The notes below the pieces were generated by a model. The model saw nothing but the letters and a program-made list of their open reading frames with translations, was not told the DNA's origin and did not search any database. Below, piece by piece: positions 1 to 8,440 of a stretch of 64,000 bases of DNA (position 1 is the first letter of the stretch; each line of letters opens with the position of its first letter). Both the position numbers and the translations under genes were made by a program. The stretch is from Alkalispirillum mobile (GTDB lineage: Bacteria; Pseudomonadota; Gammaproteobacteria; Nitrococcales; Halorhodospiraceae), in assembly GCF_003664325.1 (NCBI RefSeq), contig NZ_RCDA01000001.1:62001-126000 (forward strand), read 5' to 3'.

Positions 1-145
1 CCTCAGCCCGGGGGCGGTCGTCCGGGTTCCAGGACAGGCTGTAGGTGCGCGGAGTCTCTGCCGGTTCCGGTAGCATGAGGCCGCAGCCGGTCAGCAGTAG
101 GGCAAGGGCCAGGGCGGTGATCGGGACCGTCAGTCGGTGGCTCAT
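1..145 (-). CDS. PqiC/MlaC-slot auxiliary lipoprotein of an MCE transporter (partial, N-terminus only)
   Basis: The first 48 codons of a leftward gene that runs off the left edge. They encode a classic lipoprotein signal: a short basic start, a hydrophobic Leu/Ala stretch and a lipobox LLTGC with the lipidated Cys near residue 21, followed by a Pro/Glu-rich spacer and a Tyr-Ser-Leu segment. It begins one base after the TGA of the MlaD-like gene, so it is the last seen gene of the mla-like operon. In this operon type the slot is normally filled by an ABC-type transport auxiliary lipoprotein (PqiC family). It would be anchored in the periplasmic leaflet of the outer membrane and help the MCE protein pass lipids. 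The family call rests on position and lipobox because the body of the protein is outside the window. Confidence 0.7.
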   Translation of the reverse strand, partial: MSHRLTVPITALALALLLTGCGLMLPEPAETPRTYSLSWNPDDRPRAE

Positions 146-146
146 G

Positions 147-1079
147 TCAACGCGCTTCCTCTCCAGGGCCGGGGGGGATGGGCTGGCGACCGTAGATCAG
201 CATCTGGGGCTCGTCGCTGAATTCCTCCAGAGTCCGATCCAGGTCCCGCGACAACCGCTGGATGTCGTAGAGCAGGGTGCCCAGTTCCGGGATCACGCTC
301 TGGTTCAGGTCGATCAGCGTGGTTTCGCCCCGGGTGGCCAGCGTGCCCAGGGCCTCGCCGGTCTCGCCCAGGTCATCGGCCAGACCGGCCCAGCGGTCCA
401 GGGTGGCATCGAGGCGGTCCATGCTGTCCGGCAGCCGCTCGGCTGTCTGGTTGCCCTGCTCCAGCAGCCGGTTGACGCGGGCCACGGTCTGGTCCAGTTC
501 GCCGGTACTGTCCGCCAAGTTGCCACTCAGGATTTCGGCGTTGTGCAGCAGACGGGAGACGCGCTCGCGGTTTTCTTCCCGCAGCAGGTCGCGGACCTCG
601 TCGGCGATCACGCTCATCACCCCCAGGGCCTCGTCAACGGTCTGCTCCACCCGGGCGCCGAACGAGGGCGTGGTGGTGATCTCGGGCAGGGTGTCACCGG
701 CCCGGGGGTCTGGTGTGACCGGCTCGGTGGTGCTGCCGCTCAGTTCGATAAAGGAGATGCCGGTGAGCCCCTGGGAGCGGATGGTGGCAACCGTTTCACG
801 GCCAACTGGGACGCCCTCTTCCACGGAGATCACCACGCGCACCTCGTCCGGGTGTTCCGGGTTGAGCGAGATGCCCTGCACCCGACCGACGTCGACACCG
901 TGGTAGCGCACGGGGGCGCTGACGTTCAGCCCGGCCACGGACTCGTCCATGTAGAGGGCGAAGTCCCGGTGTGGCGTGGTGCGGATGTCGCCCCCCAGGT
1001 AGAGGCCGGCGCCGATGACGGCAAAGGTGAGCACAATCACGAACAGGCCCACCAGGGTGTAGCTCACACGGGTTTCCAT
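147..1079 (-). CDS. MlaD-family MCE-domain lipid transport protein
   Basis: A 310-residue substrate-binding subunit of an Mla-type phospholipid/retrograde lipid transporter. One transmembrane helix lies at about residues 8-28, followed by an MCE domain at about 37-115 (contains VRYHGVDVGRV, typical of the fold), then a long predicted helical region to about residue 290 that would reach into the periplasm. This is longer than the compact E. coli MlaD (about 183 aa) and more like the MCE proteins of MlaE-F-D-lipoprotein operons. I chose the ATG at 1079 because it lies one base past the ATPase stop and gives a normal N-terminus; a start at 1115 would add 12 residues overlapping the upstream gene. 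Function is from family knowledge; the actual lipid cannot be read from sequence. Confidence 0.9.
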   Translation of the reverse strand: METRVSYTLVGLFVIVLTFAVIGAGLYLGGDIRTTPHRDFALYMDESVAGLNVSAPVRYHGVDVGRVQGISLNPEHPDEVRVVISVEEGVPVGRETVATIRSQGLTGISFIELSGSTTEPVTPDPRAGDTLPEITTTPSFGARVEQTVDEALGVMSVIADEVRDLLREENRERVSRLLHNAEILSGNLADSTGELDQTVARVNRLLEQGNQTAERLPDSMDRLDATLDRWAGLADDLGETGEALGTLATRGETTLIDLNQSVIPELGTLLYDIQRLSRDLDRTLEEFSDEPQMLIYGRQPIPPGPGEEAR

Positions 1080-1080
1080 C

Positions 1081-1854
1081 TCAGCGGTCTCTCCAGGCGG
1101 CGGTACGGGAACCACCGAAGTAGGACTCGATCAGCGGGTGTTCATTGTGGGTCAGCCGATCGATCGGCTCCACTGCCAGCACCCGGCGGTCGCCCAGAAA
1201 GGCCACGCGGTGCGTGGTGGCCCACAGGGCGTCCATGTCATGGGTCACCATGATAACCGTAAGGCCCAGCAGCTTGTGCAATTCCGCGATCAGTTCATCA
1301 AAGGCGCCGGCGCTCACCGGGTCCAGGCCGGCGGTAGGCTCGTCCAGGAACAGCAGCTCCGGGTCCAGGGCCAGCGCCCGGGCCAGTGCCGCCCGCTTGA
1401 CCATACCGCCGCTGAGTTCGCTGGGGTAGCGGTTGGCCGCGTCCAGCGGGAAGCCGGCCAGCTGGATCTTGAGCATGGCCAGGTCTTCGATGGTGGCGGC
1501 GTCGAAGGGTGTGTACTCCCACAGCGGCAGGCTGACGTTCTCCTTGACGGTCAGGCCGGTGAACAGGGCGCCCTGCTGGAAGAGCACGCCCATGCGCTGG
1601 CGCAGCCGCTTCTCCTCGGCACGCCCCAGCGATTGCGTGGGCGTACCCAGCAGGCTGATCTCGCCAGCATGGGGGCGGTGCAGCAACAGCATGCTCCGCA
1701 GCAGCACGGTCTTGCCTGAGCCACTGCCGCCGACCAGGCCCATGATCTCGCCCCGTCGTACCTCCAGGTTCAGGTCCTCGTGGACGGTGTTGCTGCCGAA
1801 GCGGTTGACCAGCCCGGTGACGGCAACGGCATTGTCGCTGTCGCTACCGCTCAT
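1081..1854 (-). CDS. MlaF-family ABC transporter ATP-binding protein
   Basis: A 257-residue cytoplasmic ATPase that powers the MlaE permease. The Walker A motif GGSGSGKT is at residues 42-49, the Q-loop at FQQG (about 92-95), the signature LSGGM at 147-151, Walker B LLFLDEP at 167-173, and the switch histidine in VTHD near residue 205. Signature LSGGM, rather than LSGGQ, is characteristic of MlaF/Ttg2A ATPases. Its start overlaps the end of the permease gene by 4 bp (ATGA) and its stop lies one base before the MCE gene, so the three are tightly coupled in translation. Confident in family; whether it should carry the mlaF name depends on whether another complete mla operon exists elsewhere in the genome. 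Confidence 0.93.
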   Translation of the reverse strand: MSGSDSDNAVAVTGLVNRFGSNTVHEDLNLEVRRGEIMGLVGGSGSGKTVLLRSMLLLHRPHAGEISLLGTPTQSLGRAEEKRLRQRMGVLFQQGALFTGLTVKENVSLPLWEYTPFDAATIEDLAMLKIQLAGFPLDAANRYPSELSGGMVKRAALARALALDPELLFLDEPTAGLDPVSAGAFDELIAELHKLLGLTVIMVTHDMDALWATTHRVAFLGDRRVLAVEPIDRLTHNEHPLIESYFGGSRTAAWRDR

Positions 1855-2984
1855 AGGCCCACCAGGTTGAAGAGAATGGAGAAGACCGCATCGGCGACGA
1901 TCACCAGGAAGATGGCCTGCACCACGGTGACCGTGGTGGCGCGGCCGACGCTTTCGGCACTGCCCTGGACCCGCATGCCCTGGAAGCAGGCGATACCGAC
2001 GATGATGAGCGCGAATACCGGTGCCTTGATGATCCCCACCCAGAGATGGGAGGCGGCGATGGCCTCGGGCAGCCGGTTGATGAATTCATGGGTGGGCAGG
2101 CCGAACATCAGGTCGGCGACGAGCATCCCGCCGACGATGCCCAGCACGTCGGCGTATATAGTGAGCAACGGGAGCACGACGATCAGCGCCATCAGCCGGG
2201 GCAGGATCAGCATGTCGTAGGGGCTGATGCCCAGCGTCCGCAGCGCGTCGATCTCCTCGGTGATCTTCATGGTCCCCAGCTGAGCCGCCCAGGACGAGCC
2301 GGTGCGGCCGGCTACCACGATGGCGGTGAGCAGCGGCGCCATCTCCCGCAGCATGGTGACGCTGATCAGCTCCACCAGAAAGATGTTGGCACCGTACCGC
2401 TCCAGCGTCTCGCCACCCTGGTAGGCGATGACCAGCCCGACCAGGAAGGCCAGCAGGCCGATGATGGGCAGGGCCTGGACGCCCGCCTTCTGGATCTCGG
2501 CGGCCAGCTGCTTCCACCGGATGGTCCAGGGGCGGAGCAGACGGGGCAGCGCCTCCAGGGTGATCTCGCCGATGAAGCTCAGGAAGGCCCCGCTCTGCTG
2601 TAGCCGGCCTACGGTGTCCCGGCCGATCCGCTCCAATAGGCCCGGGGCGCGGGGTTGCGGTTGGCGCTCGCTGACCGCCTGGCGCGTGAAGGCGAGCAGG
2701 CCGTCCATCTGATCCGGCCGTTCCGCGCCCAGGAGGACCATCTCTCCACGCGCTTCCAGGCGCTCCTGCAGGCGGTGCAGTTGCCGGGCCCCGGTGAGGT
2801 CCAGGCGGGTCATGCCGCTGGCGTCCAGGGTCCACCCCTGCGACCGCTTCGGCGGCAGGGCCTGCAGGGTGCGGCGGTTGAAGGCGGCCAGCCCGGTGCT
2901 GGTCCAGTCACCGCTACAGAGGATGAGGCCGCGGTCCTCGTCCCAGTCCAGCCCGGCCGTCGGCGGTTGCATGTGCATTGTCAC
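1851..2984 (-). CDS. STAS-MlaE fusion: ABC lipid transporter permease
   Basis: A 377-residue inner-membrane permease of the MlaE (YrbE/DUF140) family with a STAS domain fused to its N-terminus (about residues 10-100). In E. coli the STAS role is played by a separate protein, MlaB. The permease part, from about residue 150, has the MlaE hallmarks: an amphipathic entry helix, then segments with GGETLERYGAN and MAPLLTAIVVAGRTGSSWAAQLGTMK, then several membrane helices. It is the first gene of the leftward operon. The start is uncertain: GTG at 2984 is used here, but ATGs at 2978 and 2972 are also possible and no option has a strong ribosome-binding site. A fused STAS would let the permease regulate the ATPase without a separate MlaB. 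Confidence 0.92.
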   Translation of the reverse strand: MTMHMQPPTAGLDWDEDRGLILCSGDWTSTGLAAFNRRTLQALPPKRSQGWTLDASGMTRLDLTGARQLHRLQERLEARGEMVLLGAERPDQMDGLLAFTRQAVSERQPQPRAPGLLERIGRDTVGRLQQSGAFLSFIGEITLEALPRLLRPWTIRWKQLAAEIQKAGVQALPIIGLLAFLVGLVIAYQGGETLERYGANIFLVELISVTMLREMAPLLTAIVVAGRTGSSWAAQLGTMKITEEIDALRTLGISPYDMLILPRLMALIVVLPLLTIYADVLGIVGGMLVADLMFGLPTHEFINRLPEAIAASHLWVGIIKAPVFALIIVGIACFQGMRVQGSAESVGRATTVTVVQAIFLVIVADAVFSILFNLVGL

Positions 2985-3105
2985 TGCGTCATCGTTCCCG
3001 ATTTGCTGTCCGGTCGGTTCACCCGTGTGGGCCGGATGGGAGTCATCCGTGAAAAGTGCTTTGGTGCTACCATTCGCACGGGTAAGTTATCGCTAGAGGT
3101 GTGAA

Positions 3106-4647
3106 GTGAGCAACGGCAGTAACGCCACGCCCCCCCAATCAGAGCTGCTAGCAGCGTTACGCGACCCCGCTATCTACCCTTGGCCGGTGGACGCAGTAGA
3201 GGTGATCGAGACCCACATCTCCACGGTGTTCCTGGCGGGCGACCACGTGCTGAAGATAAAGAAGCCGCTGGACCTGGGCTTTCTCGATTTCAGCACCCTG
3301 GAGCGCCGGGGCTGGTTCTGCGAGGAGGAGGTGCGCCTGAACAGCCGGCTGGCGCCGGACTGGTACCTGCGCCCCGTCCCCATCAGCGGAACAGTCGCTG
3401 CCCCCGAGATTGAGGGCGGGGGCGAGCCGCTGGAGTGGGGGGTGCTGATGCGCCGCTTCCCGCAGTCGGCGCTCGCGGATGCACGACTGGACCGCGGCGA
3501 GCTGCCCGTTAACGTAATGGATGGCCTGGCCCGGGTGGTGGCGGAGTTCCACGCAGAGATCCCGGCGGCTGGTCCGGACACCGATTACGGCACCGTCGAC
3601 TCCGTGCTGGCACCGATGCTGCAAAACTTCGAGCAGTTGCGCGAGCTCGATGCCGCGGGGGCTGACCCGGCCGTGTTGGACGCCCTGGAGGCGTGGGTCC
3701 AGACCCAGGGGGAAGAGCTGGGTGAACTCATCGACGCCCGTTTCCAAGGTGGCTTCGTCCGCGAGTGCCACGGGGATTTGCACCTCGGGAACATCGCCTG
3801 GCACGAGGACGAGGTGATCGTCTTCGATGCCATCGAATTTGAGCCCTACCTGCGCTGGATCGACGTGGCCAACGAAGTGGCTTTCGTGGTCATGGACTTG
3901 GACCACCGGGGTGCCTACGACCACCGTCACCGCTTTCTGAATGCCTACCTGGAGCACACCGGCGATTACGGCATGATGCGGCTGCTGCGCTTTTATGCCG
4001 CCTACCGCGCCATGGTGCGCGCCAAGATCAACGGCTTTATGGCCAGCCAGGCGGAGGAGGGTAGCGAGGCGCGCCAGGCCGCGCGCCAACAGGTCACGGC
4101 CTACATGGCCCTGGCCCAGGGCTACACCCAGCTGCGTCGGCCCGAACTGGTCATTACCCACGGGCTGTCGGGCTCCGGCAAGACCCAGGTGGCGGGCGAG
4201 TTGGTAGCGGCGGAGGGGCACCTGCGGCTGCGGTCGGACGTGGAGCGCAAGCGGTTGTTCGGGGTTGCGCCCGAGGAACGCCGGGACGATGAACCCGAGG
4301 CGGGTCTCTACACCCCCGAGGCCACCGAGCGGACCTACAGCCACCTCGAAGGCCTGGCCCGGGAGATGCTCGAGGCGGGCTGGTCAGTGGTGGTGGACGC
4401 GGCCTTCCTGGACCCCCGTCACCGGGAGGCCTTCCGGGCACTGGCCGAGGAGCTGGAATGCGGGTTCCGGATCCTGGACGTGCAGGCCGCGCCAGACGTT
4501 CTGCGCGAGCGGGTGCGGGCGCGTGCCCGCGCAGGGGCTGATGCCTCCGATGCGACCGTGGACGTGCTGGAGCACCAACTGGCGGACTACGAGCCGCTGT
4601 CCGGTGACGAGGCGGCCCTCGCGCAGGTGATCCGCACCGACGACTAG
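3106..4647 (+). CDS. Fusion of an aminoglycoside phosphotransferase-like kinase and a P-loop ATPase/kinase
   Basis: A 513-residue cytoplasmic protein with two phosphotransfer modules. Residues about 20-330 are an APH-like kinase domain: the catalytic-loop motif HGDLHLGN is at 222-229 and the metal-binding Asp of FDAIEF is D241. Residues about 345-513 are a zeta-toxin/gluconokinase-like P-loop domain with Walker A GLSGSGKT at 353-360. This pair (COG2187 plus COG0645 type) is widespread in proteobacteria and is annotated as bifunctional aminoglycoside phosphotransferase/ATP-binding protein, but its substrate is not known; it is not evidence of antibiotic resistance. Start is GTG with AGAGG just upstream. 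It is divergent from the mla operon across 121 bp. Confidence 0.85.
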   Translation: MSNGSNATPPQSELLAALRDPAIYPWPVDAVEVIETHISTVFLAGDHVLKIKKPLDLGFLDFSTLERRGWFCEEEVRLNSRLAPDWYLRPVPISGTVAAPEIEGGGEPLEWGVLMRRFPQSALADARLDRGELPVNVMDGLARVVAEFHAEIPAAGPDTDYGTVDSVLAPMLQNFEQLRELDAAGADPAVLDALEAWVQTQGEELGELIDARFQGGFVRECHGDLHLGNIAWHEDEVIVFDAIEFEPYLRWIDVANEVAFVVMDLDHRGAYDHRHRFLNAYLEHTGDYGMMRLLRFYAAYRAMVRAKINGFMASQAEEGSEARQAARQQVTAYMALAQGYTQLRRPELVITHGLSGSGKTQVAGELVAAEGHLRLRSDVERKRLFGVAPEERRDDEPEAGLYTPEATERTYSHLEGLAREMLEAGWSVVVDAAFLDPRHREAFRALAEELECGFRILDVQAAPDVLRERVRARARAGADASDATVDVLEHQLADYEPLSGDEAALAQVIRTDD

Positions 4648-4711
4648 CTGGCCGCAGGGCCCAAACCACAGGGCGGCTGCCCGTTACCCGATTTTCTTGG
4701 AGACAATGTAG

Positions 4712-6076
4712 ATGTCCGCACCCGACAAGCCTGTCGCCGAGCCGATCACCCGTGTCGACTCGCTGGTGGAGTGGATGGCGGCGGGGTGCAAGCCACTGGA
4801 AGACTGGCGAATCGGCACCGAGCACGAGAAATTCGTGTTCCACCGGGGGGACCTGAGCCCGGTGCCTTACGAAGGCGAGCGGGGCATCGGCCAGTTCCTG
4901 GGGCAAATGCAGCGCTTCGGCTGGACACCGGTGCGCGAGGGCGAAAACACCATCGCCCTCAAGAAGGACCAGGCCAGCATCACCCTGGAGCCCGGCGGGC
5001 AGTTGGAGCTTTCCGGCGCGCCCCTGGAGAACATCCACCAGTCCTGTTGCGAGGTGCAGGAGCACCTCCGCCAGGTGGATGAGGTGGCGCGGGAGTTGGA
5101 TTTGGGCATGATCGGCCTGGGCTTCCACCCCACGGCGAAGCGCAGCGAGATCCCCTGGATGCCCAAGGGGCGCTACGGGGTCATGGGCAATTACATGCCC
5201 AAGGTCGGCACCCTGGGCCTGGACATGATGCTGCGGACCTGCACCGTGCAGGTGAACCTGGACTTCAGCTCTGAGACAGACATGGTGCGCAAGTTCCGGG
5301 TGGGCCTGGCCCTGCAGCCGCTGGCCACGGCGCTGTTCGCCAACTCCCCCTTCGTCGAGGGGCGTCCCAACGGTTTCCTGAGTTACCGCAGCCACGTCTG
5401 GACGGACACCGATAACGACCGCTGCGGCATGCTGCCCTTCGTCTTCGACCGGGATATGAGCTTCGAGCGCTACGTGGAGCATGTGCTCGACGTCCCCATG
5501 TACTTCGTCTATCGGGAGGGGCGGTACATCGACGTGGCCGGCCAGTCCTTCCGCGACTTCATGCAGGGCAGGCTCCCCGGCCTGCCCGGGGAGTACCCGA
5601 GCCTGAGTGATTGGGAGGACCACCTGTCCACCCTGTTCCCGGAAGTGCGGATGAAGCGTTTCATCGAGATGCGTGGTGCGGATGGTGGCCCCTGGGGCCG
5701 GCTCTGCGCCTTGCCCGCCTTCTGGGTCGGTCTGCTTTACAGCGAGTCGGCGCTGGATGAGGCGGTGCAGCTGATCGCGGATTGGGACGTGGCCGAGATT
5801 AGCGAACTGCGTGACCGGGTGCCCCGCGAAGGGCTGGACACCCCCTTTCGCGGCGGGACGCTGCGCGACGTGGCGTTGGAGGCGTTGGCCATCAGTCGGC
5901 GCGGTTTGGCGGACCGGGCGCGGCTGGACCGCCGGGGCCGGGACGAAGGGCATTTCCTGGACCTGCTCGACGGGATCGCGCAGTCGGGCCGGACGCCGGC
6001 AGAGGAACTGCTGGAAGCCTGGGAGCAGCGCTGGGATCACCAGGTCTACCCGGTCTTCAGGGAGTTCGCCTACTGA
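4712..6076 (+). CDS. gshA: Glutamate-cysteine ligase (plant/alphaproteobacterial type)
   Basis: A 454-residue enzyme that joins L-glutamate and L-cysteine, using ATP, in the first and limiting step of glutathione synthesis in the cytoplasm. The N-terminal block has GTEHEKFVF (about 33-41), the ATP-grasp-like glutamate-binding signature of GCS2-superfamily ligases, followed by ENTIALKK and [10 protein letters not shown]. Length and motifs fit the plant/proteobacterial class (about 450 aa), not the E. coli-type GshA (518 aa). Start ATG follows TTGGAGA. It stands 64 bp after the kinase fusion and is followed by the DUF523 gene with its own apparent promoter region. gshB is not in the window. Confidence 0.93.
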   Translation: MSAPDKPVAEPITRVDSLVEWMAAGCKPLEDWRIGTEHEKFVFHRGDLSPVPYEGERGIGQFLGQMQRFGWTPVREGENTIALKKDQASITLEPGGQLELSGAPLENIHQSCCEVQEHLRQVDEVARELDLGMIGLGFHPTAKRSEIPWMPKGRYGVMGNYMPKVGTLGLDMMLRTCTVQVNLDFSSETDMVRKFRVGLALQPLATALFANSPFVEGRPNGFLSYRSHVWTDTDNDRCGMLPFVFDRDMSFERYVEHVLDVPMYFVYREGRYIDVAGQSFRDFMQGRLPGLPGEYPSLSDWEDHLSTLFPEVRMKRFIEMRGADGGPWGRLCALPAFWVGLLYSESALDEAVQLIADWDVAEISELRDRVPREGLDTPFRGGTLRDVALEALAISRRGLADRARLDRRGRDEGHFLDLLDGIAQSGRTPAEELLEAWEQRWDHQVYPVFREFAY

Positions 6077-6123
6077 GTGGCTAGCCGGGCGGGCATTGCG
6101 TTGTCTGCCTGGCGGGACTAGCA

Positions 6124-6143
6124 TTGTACAAGACTTGTACAAT
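6124..6143 (+). promoter_or_regulatory. Tandem TTGTACAA operator-like palindromes with overlapping -10
   Basis: Two exact copies of the self-complementary 8-mer TTGTACAA occupy 6124-6131 and 6135-6142, 11 bp start to start, so they face the same side of the helix. The second copy overlaps TACAAT (6138-6143), a good sigma-70 -10 hexamer. The downstream ribosome-binding site GGAGGG (6151-6156) serves the DUF523/DUF1722 gene. The layout looks like a regulator-binding site that controls this one gene. MerR-family photosensory or B12 regulators (LitR/BluR type) are known to use TGTACA-like half sites near related ybgA/photolyase genes, but no regulator gene lies next to it here, so the identity of the factor is inference. 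Confidence 0.55.
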
Positions 6144-6162
6144 CTGATCCGGAGGGATCACC

Positions 6163-7143
6163 ATGACTCAGGCCAGTTTTATGCCGCCCCGCGACAACAG
6201 CAAAATTCCCGTGGGTATCAGCTCCTGCCTTCTGGGTGAGCCGGTGCGCTATGACCGGGGCCACAAGCGCAGCAGCTTTATCACCGACATCCTGGCCGAA
6301 TATTTCGATTTCCGCCCGGCCTGCCCGGAGGTAGCGATCGGGCTCGGGGTGCCGCGACCGCCCATCCGGCTCAGCGGTGACCCGGACAACCCCCGTGCCG
6401 TGGGGGTCAGTGACCCGGACAAGGACGTCACCGAGCCCTTGCGGGCCTACGGCGAGCAGATGGCTGGTGAGCTGGACTACATCAGTGGCTACATCTTCAA
6501 GAGCAAGTCACCGAGCTGCGGCCTGTTCCGCGTGAAGGTCTACGGTGCGCCCGGCAAGTCGCCCTCCACCCGGGGCCGCGGCCTCTACGCGGCGGCGATC
6601 ACCGAGGCCAATCCGCTGCTGCCTGTGGAAGAGGAGGGGCGGCTCAACGACCCGGTTTTGCGCGAGAATTTCATCGGCCGGGTCTACGCCTACCACCGCT
6701 GGCAGACCCTGCTCGCGGAGGGCGTTACGCCCGAACGGCTGGTGGCGTTTCACACGGCACACAAACTGATCCTGATGGCGCACGGGCGCCAGGGGTTGCG
6801 CGAGCTGGGCCAGCTGGTGGCCCAGGCCGGGGAGGGTGATATACACGCTCTCGCAGCGCGTTACGGCGAACTCTTCATGCAGACCCTGGGCCACAAGGCC
6901 ACCCGGCGCAGGCATACCGATGTGCTCTTCCACCTGCTGGGTTACCTCAAGCGGACGCTGGCGAGCGACGAAAAGGCGGAGGCGGTGGAGCTCATCCACG
7001 ATTACCGGGAGGGGCGGGTCCCCCTCATCGTGCCGGTGACGCTGTTCCGGCACCACTTCCGCAAGCACCCGGAGCCCTACATCCAGCGCCAGCTCTATCT
7101 CGACTGGCAGCCGGCAGGCCTGGGCCTTTGGAATGCCATCTGA
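6163..7143 (+). CDS. DUF523 and DUF1722 (YbgA-like) domain protein
   Basis: A 326-residue cytoplasmic protein with two domains of unknown function. The N-terminal DUF523 domain (about residues 12-160) begins with the conserved ISSCLLGEPVRYDRGHKR region and has further Cys in FRPACPEV and SKSPSCGLF, suggesting metal or Fe-S binding. The C-terminal DUF1722/YbgA domain (about 185-310) contains HTAHKLILMAHG. In E. coli, YbgA is encoded beside the photolyase gene phr and the family is linked to light- or stress-response regulons. Here the gene stands alone between gshA and an RND pump, behind a tandem palindromic site. Biochemical function is not known. Confidence 0.85.
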   Translation: MTQASFMPPRDNSKIPVGISSCLLGEPVRYDRGHKRSSFITDILAEYFDFRPACPEVAIGLGVPRPPIRLSGDPDNPRAVGVSDPDKDVTEPLRAYGEQMAGELDYISGYIFKSKSPSCGLFRVKVYGAPGKSPSTRGRGLYAAAITEANPLLPVEEEGRLNDPVLRENFIGRVYAYHRWQTLLAEGVTPERLVAFHTAHKLILMAHGRQGLRELGQLVAQAGEGDIHALAARYGELFMQTLGHKATRRRHTDVLFHLLGYLKRTLASDEKAEAVELIHDYREGRVPLIVPVTLFRHHFRKHPEPYIQRQLYLDWQPAGLGLWNAI

Positions 7144-7183
7144 CCGGGGGGTGGGCCACCGGGACCACAAGGACGATGATCGA

Positions 7184-8440
7184 GTGAGCGGCAACCGACT
7201 TCTGAAAGCACTACTGCCCCCGCTGGTGATCGCCGCGGGGGTGGCGCTGTTCCTGCTACTGCGGGCGACCGCGCCGGAGACCGAGCCCCAGCCGGTGGAG
7301 GAGCCGGCCTGGGCCGTGCAAAGCGTCGAGGTCAGCCCTACGCCGGTCCCGCCCCGGCTGCGCCTTTCCGGCTACCTGGAATCCCCCCGGACCAGCATGC
7401 TGACGGCCGCCGTGGAAGCGGATGTGGCGTCGGTGCCGGTGCGGGAGGGGCGCCGGGTGGAGGCCGGCGATGTCCTGGTGGAGCTGGACCGGGCCGACCT
7501 GGAACTGCAGCTGCGGGAACAGACCGCGGAGGTCAACGATCTGCGCTCCCAGCGGGCGCTGGAGGAACGCCAGATCGAAGCGGACCGCCGGGAGCTGGCC
7601 AATGAGCGGGAGCTGGTGGCCATTGCCGAGCGGGAGCTGAACCGTGTGCAGCGCCTGGCCGACCGGGACATGGCCTCGGGCTCCGACGTGGATGCCCGCC
7701 GCCGGGAGCTGGAGCAGCAGCAGATGTCGCTCAGCGGGCGGCAACTGGCAGTGGATTCCGCCGAGAACCGGCTGGAGCAGCTGGCGGCCCGACTGGACCG
7801 GGCCGAGGCCGTGCGCGACCGGTTCGCCCGCGACCTGGGCCGGACCACCGTGCGCGCCCCCTTCACCGGCCGGTTGTCCGAGGTCCACGTGAGCCCCGGG
7901 GACCGGGTCCGCCCCGGCGAGCAGCTGGTCCAGGTCTATGACACCCGGGCGCTGGAGGTCCGTGCCCACCTGCCGGCCGGCAAGATCGGGCCCGTGCGTC
8001 GGGTGTTGGCTCTAGAGGACGGCCTGTCCGCCACGGCGATGGTGGATGCCCAGTCACTGCGCCTGGAGTTGGACCGGCTCAGTGGCCGTTCCGAACGGGG
8101 GGAGGGCGGCGTGGCCGGTCTGTTCCGCGTGGTCGAGGGGGGCGAGGACCTGCCGCTGGGCCGCTTCGTGGCGCTGGAGGCGCTGTTGCCGGCGGAACCG
8201 GACGCCGTAGTGCTGCCCTTCGAGGCCCTGTACGGGACTCGCCGGGTCTACCGGCTGGACGATGAGCGCATGCGCGCGGTGGAAGTGGAGCGCCTTGGCG
8301 AGGCCCCGTTGGCGGATGGCCGCCGCGGCATGCTGGTGCGCAGCCGGGAGCTGACCGCGGGGACCCGGGTGGTGGTCACCCAGATCCCGCGGGCCATGGA
8401 CGGGTTGCGGGTGCGTGACCTGGGGAGTGAGCAGCCGTGA
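7184..8440 (+). CDS. RND efflux periplasmic adaptor (membrane fusion protein)
   Basis: A 418-residue adaptor that links an inner-membrane RND pump to an outer-membrane channel. A single N-terminal membrane anchor (about residues 8-24) is followed by a barrel-sandwich/lipoyl half motif (VEADVASVPVREGRRVEAGDVL, about 73-94 in part), a long coiled-coil hairpin rich in Glu/Arg/Leu (about 105-220), the second lipoyl half (TTVRAPFTGRL) and beta-barrel domains. I chose GTG at 7184 (AAGGA 10 bp upstream), which puts the anchor near the N-terminus; an ATG at 7133 overlapping the previous stop would add 17 charged residues. It overlaps the pump gene by 4 bp. No outer-membrane factor gene is adjacent, so the pump probably borrows a TolC-like channel. 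Confidence 0.88.
   Translation: MSGNRLLKALLPPLVIAAGVALFLLLRATAPETEPQPVEEPAWAVQSVEVSPTPVPPRLRLSGYLESPRTSMLTAAVEADVASVPVREGRRVEAGDVLVELDRADLELQLREQTAEVNDLRSQRALEERQIEADRRELANERELVAIAERELNRVQRLADRDMASGSDVDARRRELEQQQMSLSGRQLAVDSAENRLEQLAARLDRAEAVRDRFARDLGRTTVRAPFTGRLSEVHVSPGDRVRPGEQLVQVYDTRALEVRAHLPAGKIGPVRRVLALEDGLSATAMVDAQSLRLELDRLSGRSERGEGGVAGLFRVVEGGEDLPLGRFVALEALLPAEPDAVVLPFEALYGTRRVYRLDDERMRAVEVERLGEAPLADGRRGMLVRSRELTAGTRVVVTQIPRAMDGLRVRDLGSEQP

Noticed and set aside
3061-3088. Promoter TTGGTG-N16-TAAGTT before the kinase fusion
   Set aside because: Hexamers are weak and the start would fall on the ribosome-binding site.
3106-4647. Antibiotic resistance gene call for the APH-like domain
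   Set aside because: The APH-plus-P-loop fusion is a widespread chromosomal family with no shown aminoglycoside activity; no resistance context.
4154-6142. A 662-codon antisense frame over gshA
   Set aside because: Shadow of gshA and the kinase fusion; its protein has Arg/Pro/Ala-rich non-natural composition.
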